NCBI GenBank assembly: GCA_002441055.1
Contig: DJWR01000185.1
Location: 19,002-24,760, forward strand
Source: Caulobacteraceae bacterium UBA6225
Lineage (GTDB): Bacteria > Pseudomonadota > Alphaproteobacteria > Caulobacterales > Caulobacteraceae
Direction of reading: 5' to 3'
DNA length: 5,759 bases
Under the pieces are notes generated by a model that made no database searches, was not told the DNA's origin, and was given only the letters and a program-made list of their open reading frames with translations. The position numbers were made by a program, and so were the translations under genes. Of the stretch, positions 1 through 5,252 are shown one piece after another. The first letter of the stretch is position 1. Every line of letters begins with the position of its first letter.

Positions 1-23
1 GATCTGATTGACGCAATCAGATC
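1..23 (-). terminator. Perfect 10-bp stem-loop, possible terminator
   Basis: GATCTGATTG (1-10) and CAATCAGATC (14-23) are perfect reverse complements around a 3-base loop (ACG). The structure starts 11 bases beyond the stop codon of the minus-strand lipoprotein gene, which is where its terminator would lie. The stem is AT-richer than the surrounding DNA. A T-tract on the minus strand would fall left of base 1 and cannot be seen, so an operator or other dyad site for the neighbouring gene is an alternative. Confidence 0.45.
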
Positions 24-33
24 GGAAAGGGCT

Positions 34-432
34 CTAGGGACGACGGCCTGGGGGCAGCGCCTCGACCTCGGCAGAGGTGAGCTTGCGTACGGCACGCACG
101 TCGCAGCGCTGTTCCCCCAAAGGACCGGAGGAGATGATGGTGGCGTCGGTCCCGCGACAGATGCTGGAACCTGATCTGGAGACGACGGCCAGTTCCTGGA
201 CCCAGTCCATGTTGAGGCAGGGTCCGAACATCTGCATCTCATAGACGTCACGGACGCCGACCCGCACATAGAGGATCTCGTCGCTGGGCGCGCTGAACCC
301 GCTGACGCTGCGGGTGAAGAAGCACTCCCGGCCCTGGGGCGCCGTCGATGACGTGGCCAGGTCCCCGGGGGCGGACGTCGGGGCGCAGGCGCTCAGGACG
401 AGCGCGGCGAAGGCGAGGGCGCGGGTGCGCAT
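34..432 (-). CDS. Small secreted lipoprotein, DUF6491-like
   Basis: This 132-residue protein begins with a short basic n-region (MRTR), a hydrophobic stretch and the lipobox L13-S14-A15-C16. It is therefore predicted to be cleaved by signal peptidase II and lipid-anchored at Cys16. A Thr/Ser/Pro/Ala-rich linker (about 17-35) leads to a compact domain of about 37-122. That domain carries ECFFTRSVSGF, a VRVGVRDVYEM segment, FGPCLNMDW and a closing QRCDVRAVRKL. The four cysteines in the mature domain (37, 72, 92, 110) could form two disulfides in the periplasm. The pattern matches my memory of DUF6491, a family of unknown function common in Caulobacterales and sphingomonads; this is recall, not a search. 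The start is supported by a strong Shine-Dalgarno site. The gene lies 72 bases downstream of mnmC on the same strand, so it may be co-transcribed or have its own promoter. Function is unknown. Confidence 0.85.
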   Translation of the reverse strand: MRTRALAFAALVLSACAPTSAPGDLATSSTAPQGRECFFTRSVSGFSAPSDEILYVRVGVRDVYEMQMFGPCLNMDWVQELAVVSRSGSSICRGTDATIISSGPLGEQRCDVRAVRKLTSAEVEALPPGRRP

Positions 433-436
433 GTGG

Positions 437-442
437 CCTCCT
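437..442 (-). promoter_or_regulatory. Strong ribosome binding site of the DUF6491-like gene
   Basis: The minus strand reads AGAGGAGGCCAC before the ATG, so AGGAGG sits four bases upstream of the start codon. It is the best Shine-Dalgarno match in the window and fixes the lipoprotein start at 432. Confidence 0.75.
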
Positions 443-504
443 CTGATTGGGCCTTAAGGTCAGCCTTGATCCAAGACCTCAATGGTTATCGCCCGAAGAT
501 GGTT

Positions 505-2346
505 TCATTCAGGCGTCCGACCGGCCCGCCGCTCAGCCCGCCGCCGAAACCGATCAGGATCAACCAACGCACTGAGATCCACCGGCAGGGGTGAGGCGGC
601 GCCCAGGATCTGGGCGGCCACATGTTCAGCCAGCAGGGGGGCCAGGCAAAAGCCCCTGGAGCCCAGCCCCGTCAGGACATGGAGCCCCCCTGGCCTGCCC
701 GGAACCATCCCGGCGACGGGAAGCCGATCTGGGGTCACGGCGCGCACAGATGCGCGCCCCGACAGGGATGCAAGGCTGACGCCTTGGGCCAGATCCGGCA
801 GGGCCTCGGCCAGGGTCGCGAGATTTCGCTGGTGATCTGTCAGCCTGACCTCGGTTCCCGTCTCGTCCCGGTCATGGGTGGCGCCAAAGACGAGCCCCTC
901 TGGCGATGGAGCGACGTAGCCGCCCCATGCGACCGCGCGGGCCTCCAGGCCAGGTGCGATGGAGACCTGACCTCGCACCGGCTGCAGCTGAATCTCAGGG
1001 ACCAGGCGCGCCACATCGCATCCGGCGCAAAGAACCACGGCCTCTCCACGCCACATTTCCCGGCCCTCTGGGTCGAGGAGCGCCCAGCCCCCGGCGTCAT
1101 GGAGCAGGTCTGACACGCCCTGATGCTCGACCTCCCCAAGCCAGGCTGAGAGGATCGCTGATGGCTGAACCACCAGGGCCCCATGCTGGGCCAGACCCGA
1201 GCCAGCGGCCTCGCCCGTCCACTGCTGCGCCGCCTCTGACTTCGCCACCGACATGTCGCCCGGCTCGAAGAGGTCAGACTCCGCGATCCGAGCAAATCTA
1301 GCCTCGTCCCGGGATTGCCGGGCCAGCTGCAACACCCCCTGGCTGAGCACGGCGCCAGCCACCTCGGAATAGAGCCGGCGGGCCCGTCCCAGGGCCTGGG
1401 CAAAGAGCGAGGCCAACGGACCAAGGCCGGCGTCAAGGCGGGGGGTGACCAGGGCGGCTGGATTGCCAGAGGCGCCCTGTCCTGGCCCGGCGGGATCAAA
1501 CACCCGAATCTCGGCGCCCTCGCTCCGCAAAGCCCGCGCCATGGCGGCGCCGGCGATGCCTGCCCCAATCACCGCCACCCGAGGAGGATCTACGGGCGAA
1601 TGAGCAGGATCATCGGCTCGCCACGCCTCAAGACGCTCGCGCTTGCGGCCATGACCCGGGCGCTTGGCCACCACAAAGCCTTGGGCCTCTAGGGCCCGGC
1701 GAACGCTTCCGGCGACGGTGAATGTGGCCAGGCGGCCGCCGGGGGCTGTACGCGCCGCCACGGCCTCCAGGACATCGTCCCTCCACATCTGCGGATTGAG
1801 CGCTGGCGAGAAGCCATCAAGGAACCAGGCGTCGGCTTGGCCGGTCCAGGCGTGCAGGGCCGCCTCGGCCTCCATCACCGCCACGTCCAGGACGGCGTCC
1901 AGCTCTGGAAAATCCACCCGATGGAAGCCCGGCGCCTGTCCTGGCCAACGACGGACCAGCAGATCGGCCAGATCGGCGATTTCGGGCCAGCTGGCGAGCA
2001 CCTGGGCCGCAGCCGCGGCGTCCAGCGGGTGGGCCTCCACCGTGAAGATGTGCAGTCGCGCGCCAGGCGGGCGACCCTGTCGCCACAGGTCCAACAGGGC
2101 CAGGATGTTCAGCCCTGTGCCAAAGCCCAGCTCGGCCACCGTAAAGCGTCGTCGCCCCGCCCAGGCCTGTGGCAGGCCACAGCCTTGCAGGAAGACCGCC
2201 CGTGATTCGGCGAGGCCATCCTCGGTAGAGAAATAGATGTCGCCATAGAGGCGCGAGCGCGGTTGTCCCTGTGCGTCCAGGATCATGGGCGATTGGGGCC
2301 CGGTATGGTCGGCTGGGGGATCAGACGGCGGGGTCATCAGGACCAT
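505..2346 (-). CDS. mnmC: Bifunctional tRNA mnm5(s2)U34 biosynthesis protein MnmC
   Basis: MnmC completes mnm5(s2)U at wobble position 34 of tRNAs such as Lys, Glu and Gln, downstream of MnmE-MnmG. Its FAD domain removes the carboxymethyl group from cmnm5U to give nm5U, and its SAM domain methylates that to mnm5U. Both domains are present here in the usual order. Residues about 31-245 are the methyltransferase: RLYGDIYFS, the SAM-binding loop ELGFGTGLN (72-80) and FLDGFSPALNPQMW (175-188). Residues about 256-595 are the DAO-type oxidoreductase: the dinucleotide motif VIGAGIAGAAMARAL (259-273), GASGNPAALVTPRLD (291-305), PDRLPVAG (539-546) and GLGSRGF (560-566). The 613 residues compare with 668 in E. 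coli. I chose ATG at 2346; ATG at 2337 is nearly as good, and neither has a clear Shine-Dalgarno site. A longer in-frame TTG start at 2382 lies in the T-rich tail of the upstream terminator and is unlikely. No frameshift is seen. Confidence 0.95.
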   Translation of the reverse strand: MVLMTPPSDPPADHTGPQSPMILDAQGQPRSRLYGDIYFSTEDGLAESRAVFLQGCGLPQAWAGRRRFTVAELGFGTGLNILALLDLWRQGRPPGARLHIFTVEAHPLDAAAAAQVLASWPEIADLADLLVRRWPGQAPGFHRVDFPELDAVLDVAVMEAEAALHAWTGQADAWFLDGFSPALNPQMWRDDVLEAVAARTAPGGRLATFTVAGSVRRALEAQGFVVAKRPGHGRKRERLEAWRADDPAHSPVDPPRVAVIGAGIAGAAMARALRSEGAEIRVFDPAGPGQGASGNPAALVTPRLDAGLGPLASLFAQALGRARRLYSEVAGAVLSQGVLQLARQSRDEARFARIAESDLFEPGDMSVAKSEAAQQWTGEAAGSGLAQHGALVVQPSAILSAWLGEVEHQGVSDLLHDAGGWALLDPEGREMWRGEAVVLCAGCDVARLVPEIQLQPVRGQVSIAPGLEARAVAWGGYVAPSPEGLVFGATHDRDETGTEVRLTDHQRNLATLAEALPDLAQGVSLASLSGRASVRAVTPDRLPVAGMVPGRPGGLHVLTGLGSRGFCLAPLLAEHVAAQILGAASPLPVDLSALVDPDRFRRRAERRAGRTPE

Positions 2347-2380
2347 TGGCGCGCCTGGCGTGGCCCTGGCAACAGGGCGC

Positions 2381-2413
2381 AAAGCAAAAGGGCCGCCCCG
2401 GAGGGCGGCCCTT
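2381..2413 (-). terminator. Strong intrinsic terminator after the Ala-rich lipoprotein gene
   Basis: On the minus strand AAGGGCCGCCC and GGGCGGCCCTT form a perfect 11-bp stem (2388-2398 with 2403-2413) around the 4-base loop TCCG. The T-rich tail TTGCTTT follows directly. It begins 31 bases past the lipoprotein stop codon and ends only 34 bases before the chosen mnmC start. It should separate the two genes transcriptionally. Confidence 0.88.
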
Positions 2414-2420
2414 CATCGAA

Positions 2421-2434
2421 AACGCCGAAGCGTT
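2421..2434 (-). terminator. Upstream hairpin with UUCG tetraloop, first half of a tandem terminator
   Basis: The minus strand reads AACGC-TTCG-GCGTT and then TTC. This is a perfect 5-bp stem closed by the very stable C(UUCG)G tetraloop, followed by a short T-run. It starts 10 bases after the lipoprotein stop and lies 7 bases before the larger terminator stem. By itself it is short; it may aid termination or protect the mRNA 3' end. Confidence 0.55.
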
Positions 2435-2444
2435 CGCGAATGGC

Positions 2445-2729
2445 TTAGTGAGCCGGAGCTTCAGCAGGAGCAGCGGCGTCAGCGGCGGCGGCGTCAGCGG
2501 CCGGAGCCATGGCGTCGGCAGCGGCTTCACCAGCGGCGTCAGCAGCGGCGTCGGCGGTCGCGGCGGCGTCAACGGCCGTGTCGGCGGCGGCTTCGGCGGT
2601 CGCGGCTTCGGTGGTGGCTTCAGCGGCAGCTTCGTCGGCGGTTTCGGCGGGCTGGCCGCAGGCGGCGACGGAGAGGGCGGCGACGGCGGCGCCGGCCACG
2701 AGCAGCTTGCGAAGAATCTCGGAGGTCAT
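2445..2729 (-). CDS. Alanine-rich acidic small lipoprotein, function unknown
   Basis: This 94-residue protein starts with a signal sequence (basic K8/R7, hydrophobic 9-23) ending in the lipobox V21-A22-A23-C24. It is thus predicted to be lipidated at Cys24. The mature 71 residues contain 39 alanines and 15 Asp/Glu with no Lys or Arg. The acidic residues recur about every fourth position, suggesting one long helix with an acidic stripe, ending in a Pro-containing tail (PAEAPAH). No enzymatic motif is present. A spacer or tether role at the envelope is only an inference. The start is supported by AGGGGA eight bases upstream and by good lipoprotein signal architecture. The gene is followed by a tandem terminator, which argues that it is a real transcribed gene despite its low complexity. 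Glycine- or arginine-rich frames on the opposite strand are compositional shadows of it. It lies 203 bases downstream of motA on the same strand. Confidence 0.8.
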   Translation of the reverse strand: MTSEILRKLLVAGAAVAALSVAACGQPAETADEAAAEATTEAATAEAAADTAVDAAATADAAADAAGEAAADAMAPAADAAAADAAAPAEAPAH

Positions 2730-2737
2730 GTCCCTGG

Positions 2738-2743
2738 TCCCCT
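2738..2743 (-). promoter_or_regulatory. Ribosome binding site of the Ala-rich lipoprotein gene
   Basis: The minus strand has AGGGGA with an 8-base spacer to the ATG at 2729, an ideal distance. A second AGGG closer to the ATG is too near to be the main site. This supports the chosen start. Confidence 0.65.
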
Positions 2744-2760
2744 GGAATGGAGTTAATTGC

Positions 2761-2785
2761 GCCTGGCGCGACTGTCGCCACAGGC
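2761..2785 (-). other. Hairpin in the leader of the Ala-rich lipoprotein gene
   Basis: GCCT (2761-2764) pairs with AGGC (2782-2785), and GGCG (2765-2768) with CGCC (2776-2779), leaving a 2-base bulge and a 7-base loop. Within it GCGAC-T-GTCGC (2768-2778) is a perfect 11-base dyad that could instead be a DNA-binding site. It lies about 18 bases upstream of the ribosome binding site. No T-tract follows, so it is not an intrinsic terminator. Its role is unknown. Confidence 0.35.
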
Positions 2786-2824
2786 CCGGGGGCCGGAAGC
2801 TTCAGCATCGCTGCGCAGTGCAGG

Positions 2825-2852
2825 AATATGCCGGTGTTTGGTCCGGGGGCAA
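2825..2852 (-). promoter_or_regulatory. Candidate promoter of the Ala-rich lipoprotein gene
   Basis: On the minus strand TTGCCC (2852-2847) and CATATT (2830-2825) are separated by 16 bases and resemble -35 and -10 elements of a housekeeping sigma factor. An 8-base palindrome GTGATCAC (2872-2879) lies about 20 bases upstream. A transcript from here would have a leader of about 90 bases carrying the 2761-2785 hairpin. The match is loose and rests on the sequence alone. Confidence 0.3.
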
Positions 2853-2895
2853 GGGGTTAAATCACGCGGCTGTGATCACTTTTTTCGCCGAGGCT

Positions 2896-2929
2896 GCCCA
2901 GCCCCCCGTTTTTCCTATGCAGGCTGGGC
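2896..2929 (-). other. Stem-loop just downstream of motA
   Basis: GCCCAGCC (2896-2903) and GGCTGGGC (2922-2929) form a perfect 8-bp stem around an 18-base loop. It begins three bases past the motA stop codon (minus strand). No T-tract follows on the minus strand, so it is at best a weak terminator or an mRNA 3'-end structure for motA. Confidence 0.4.
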
Positions 2930-2932
2930 CGA

Positions 2933-3802
2933 TCAGGCCTCCGCGGGGATGGCCGAAAGCGCCTCTTCCAGCTCCAGGAAGCTCGGCTGGGCGCCGCTGG
3001 GCACATGACCGCGGCCGATCTCGACGGAGATCTGGGCGGCGTTGCCGTGCAGATGGGCCACCAGGACGGCCTGGATGATCTTGTAGAAGGAGGCCTCCTC
3101 CTCGACCACGGCGCTGAGTCGCGACGACAGCGGCCCCACCAGGCCATAGGCCAGGAACACGCCGAGGAAGGTGCCGACCAGGGCGCCGCCGATCATGCCG
3201 CCGAGCACTTCTGGCGGTTCGGAGATCGAGCCCATGGTCTTCACCACGCCGAGCACGGCGGCGACGATGCCGAGGGCGGGCAGGGCGTCGGCGGTATTCT
3301 GCAGGGCGTGGGCGGGCGCCAGGGCTTCGTGGTGGTGCTTTTCGAGCTGCTTTTCCATGGCGTCTTCGACCTGGTGGGGATCCTCCAGGTTCATGGTCAT
3401 CATCCGCAGAGTGTCGCAGATGAAGTCCACGGCGAAGTGGTCCTTGGTGATCTTGGGGTAGCGCGAGAAGATGGTGCTCTCGCCCGGGTTCTCAATATGG
3501 CTTTCCAGGGCGATGACGCCCTTGGACTTCATGGTCTTGGTCAGCAGGAACAGCAGGGACAGGAGGTCGCGATAGTCCGAGGCCTTCCACTTGGGACCGG
3601 CGAAGGCCTTGGCCAGGCCGCCGCCGACGCCCTTCAGCACCGTCATCGAGTGGCTGATCAGGAAGGCGGCCACGGCCGCGCCGCCGATGGCCATCATCTC
3701 GTGGGGCAGAGCGTGGAGGATGATCCCCATATTGCCGCCGGCCATGATGTAGCTGCCGAACACCATGGCGAACAGCAGAACGATCCCGATGATCTGAAAC
3801 AT
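2933..3802 (-). CDS. motA: Flagellar motor stator protein MotA
   Basis: MotA is the inner-membrane stator subunit that, with MotB, conducts protons and pushes on the FliG rotor ring. The 289 residues are close to the 295 of E. coli MotA. Hydrophobic segments at about 1-22 and 32-52 are the first helix pair. A cytoplasmic loop of about 65-170 follows, then the second pair at about 174-190 and 199-223. The conserved prolines are visible as P175 (ADALPALG) and P224 (LVGPLSSRL), matching E. coli P173 and P222. In the rotor-contact loop the E. coli R90/E98 pair appears as K92 and E100 (KSKGVIALE, then HIENP), a conservative change. The start MFQIIGIVLLF is typical of the family, although no strong Shine-Dalgarno site precedes it. 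The gene is divergent from the MFS gene. MotB does not follow; the next gene is a small lipoprotein, so MotB must be encoded elsewhere, an arrangement I recall for Caulobacter. Confidence 0.97.
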   Translation of the reverse strand: MFQIIGIVLLFAMVFGSYIMAGGNMGIILHALPHEMMAIGGAAVAAFLISHSMTVLKGVGGGLAKAFAGPKWKASDYRDLLSLLFLLTKTMKSKGVIALESHIENPGESTIFSRYPKITKDHFAVDFICDTLRMMTMNLEDPHQVEDAMEKQLEKHHHEALAPAHALQNTADALPALGIVAAVLGVVKTMGSISEPPEVLGGMIGGALVGTFLGVFLAYGLVGPLSSRLSAVVEEEASFYKIIQAVLVAHLHGNAAQISVEIGRGHVPSGAQPSFLELEEALSAIPAEA

Positions 3803-3914
3803 GACGACGTTTGGCCCCCGGCTAATCCTGCCGGAGCATCGGGGTTAATGCTTAATGGCCCGTGAGCGGTAATCGCAATTGCCTGCGGTGGCGCGCCGCA
3901 TTAACAGCGGTCAC
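3803..3914. promoter_or_regulatory. Divergent promoter region of motA and the MFS gene
   Basis: These 112 bases must hold the start signals of both genes. They are locally AT-richer than the flanks and contain a 7-base tandem repeat, TTAATGC then TTAATGG (3845-3858), and another TTAA at 3901. On the minus strand TTGCGA (3881-3876) and TTAAGC, 17 bases apart, are a loose housekeeping-type promoter for motA. No convincing sigma-54 site (TGGC-N8-TTGC type) was found on either strand. No CtrA site with the standard TTAA-N7-TTAA spacing was found. The exact promoters cannot be assigned. Confidence 0.5.
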
Positions 3915-5243
3915 ATGTCAGGATCCCCCGCTCTCCCCGTGGTGCTTCCCAAGCGATCGTTCGCGATCATCTTCGGGGTCTCTTTGGCCACGGCCATGGG
4001 CAATACCGGGCTGATCTCGGTGCTGCCGGCCATCGGGCGATCAATCGGCATTCCCGATCCCCTGGTGGCGGCGGTCTTTTCGCTTTCGGCCCTGCTATGG
4101 GCCTTCTCCTCGCCCTTCTGGGCCAAGGCTTCGGACCGCTATGGCCGCAAGCCGCTGATGCTGGTGGGCCTGACCGGCTTCATGGTCTCGATGATCTGCT
4201 GCGGCCTGGTGGTGAACGCCGGCTTGCGGCACTGGGCGCCGCCCCTGGTGATCTTCGTCTTCTTCCTGTTCGCCCGAGCCTTGTTTGGCCTGTTCGGCGC
4301 AGCCTCGAACCCGGCGACCCAGGCCTATGTGGCCGAGCATACCGCGCCTGAGAAGCGGACCCAGTCCATGTCCAGCCTGGCCGGCGCCTTCGGCCTTGGC
4401 ACTGTGATCGGTCCCTTCCTGGCGCCGCTGTTGATTCTGCCGTTCCTCGGGCTTTCGGGACCGCTGTTCGGCTTCGCCATGATCGCGGCCGTCATGCTGT
4501 TCATCGTCTATCGCTATCTGCCTGAGAGCCCGTTCGCCGGCCAGACAAGGGCCCGCACCGACGCCGAGGCCGAAGTCCGCAAGGCCAATCCCGGGGTCAA
4601 GGAAACGCCCATGTGGCGCGACCCGCGGATCACGCCCTTCCTCGTCTATGGCTTCCTGGTGGCGGCCTGTCAGACGGCTCAGGGGCAGACCCTCGGCTTC
4701 CTGATCATCGACAAGCTGGCCCTGTCGCCGGCCGCCGCCCAGGGCTTCATCGCCATCGCCATGATGTTCGGGGCCATGGCCGGCCTGCTGGCCCAGTGGG
4801 GCATTATCCGCATGTTCGAGATGACCCCGCGCCAGCTGCTGCGCTGGGGGGTCGGCGTGGCGGCCGTGGGCAATGTGATCGTGGCGCTTTCGCCCAACTA
4901 CTGGGCCGTTGTGATGGGTTATGCCATCGCCAGCCTGGGCTTCGGCTTCGCCCGGCCGGGCTTTACGGCGGGCTCGTCGCTGGCGGTGAATATGGGCGAG
5001 CAGGCCCGGGTGGCCGGGGCCATCGCCGCGGTCAATGGGGTCAATGTGGTGCTGGCCCCGTTCTTTGTCTGGCTCTACCAGCTGATCGCCTGGGCGCCGT
5101 TCGCCCTGAACGCTGCGATCATGGTCGGTCTGCTCTATTACGCCTTCCGCAATCCGCAGCTGCGCAACGCCGACCCCAAGCCGGCGACCCGCGCCGACGC
5201 GGCCATGGCGACGTTGGATCGTCGCGACGAGTCCGGCCAGTAG
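3915..5243 (+). CDS. MFS transporter, drug:H+ antiporter (DHA1/TetA-like) type
   Basis: This is a 442-residue inner-membrane protein with the hydrophobicity of 12 transmembrane helices in two halves, split by a hydrophilic loop at about 204-238. The loop after helix 2 carries MFS motif A (FWAKASDRYGRKP, about 68-80). Helix 4 has the motif B arginine (R121 in ARALFGLFGAA). Helix 5 has the antiporter motif C region (GAFGLGTVIGPFLAP, about 157-171), which marks drug:H+ antiporters rather than uniporters or symporters. A basic and acidic tail follows about residue 412. The family exports tetracyclines, other drugs or metabolites in exchange for protons; the substrate here cannot be told from sequence. 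I chose ATG at 3915; an in-frame TTG at 3879 would only add a non-conserved N-terminus (MPAVARR...). No clear Shine-Dalgarno site is seen. The gene is divergent from motA and nearly abuts the convergent transglycosylase gene. No TetR-type regulator is adjacent. Confidence 0.9.
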   Translation: MSGSPALPVVLPKRSFAIIFGVSLATAMGNTGLISVLPAIGRSIGIPDPLVAAVFSLSALLWAFSSPFWAKASDRYGRKPLMLVGLTGFMVSMICCGLVVNAGLRHWAPPLVIFVFFLFARALFGLFGAASNPATQAYVAEHTAPEKRTQSMSSLAGAFGLGTVIGPFLAPLLILPFLGLSGPLFGFAMIAAVMLFIVYRYLPESPFAGQTRARTDAEAEVRKANPGVKETPMWRDPRITPFLVYGFLVAACQTAQGQTLGFLIIDKLALSPAAAQGFIAIAMMFGAMAGLLAQWGIIRMFEMTPRQLLRWGVGVAAVGNVIVALSPNYWAVVMGYAIASLGFGFARPGFTAGSSLAVNMGEQARVAGAIAAVNGVNVVLAPFFVWLYQLIAWAPFALNAAIMVGLLYYAFRNPQLRNADPKPATRADAAMATLDRRDESGQ

Positions 5244-5248
5244 GCCGG
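5233..5248. other. GC stem-loop across the MFS stop codon
   Basis: CCGGCC (5233-5238) and GGCCGG (5243-5248) form a perfect 6-bp stem with loop AGTA. The MFS stop codon TAG (5241-5243) lies across the loop-stem junction. It sits at the convergent end of the MFS and transglycosylase genes. It could help end transcripts from both sides, but no T-tract is present on either strand, so a standard intrinsic terminator is not supported. Confidence 0.35.
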
Positions 5249-5252
5249 CCGC

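Noticed and set aside
840..1568. A 242-codon minus-strand frame inside mnmC in another register
   Set aside because: It is Arg/Pro/Ser-rich with no motif and overlaps the FAD domain of mnmC, which has clear motifs in the true frame. There is no sign of a frameshift.
2347..2382. A TTG start for mnmC at 2382 giving a 625-residue protein
   Set aside because: The TTG lies in the T-rich tail of the strong terminator stem, so an mRNA starting there would be unlikely. The extra 12 residues show no conserved character.
2455..2660. A DNA-level tandem repeat or CRISPR-like array
   Set aside because: The GGCGGC/CAGCGG repetition is explained by alanine and acidic codons in the lipoprotein; units are irregular and there are no unique spacers.
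2271..2860. Gly-rich, Arg-rich and Ala-rich plus-strand frames opposite the alanine-rich lipoprotein
   Set aside because: They are translations of the complement of GCN codon runs. None has a ribosome binding site or a signal sequence, and the minus-strand frame has a lipobox, an RBS and a terminator.
2861..2886. A plus-strand hairpin (ATCACG/TGTGAT) followed by TTTTTT, resembling a terminator
   Set aside because: The stem is short, includes a G-T pair, and there is no plus-strand gene upstream of it. The palindrome GTGATCAC is more plausibly part of the minus-strand upstream region.
3845..3855. A canonical CtrA binding site in the motA upstream region
   Set aside because: The two TTAA half-sites are 3 bases apart, whereas the CtrA consensus needs 7.
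3005..3865. A 286-codon open frame on the plus strand opposite motA
   Set aside because: Its protein is His/Gly/Gln-rich with no domain or signal character, and it lies antisense to an unmistakable motA. It is a GC-rich codon-bias shadow.
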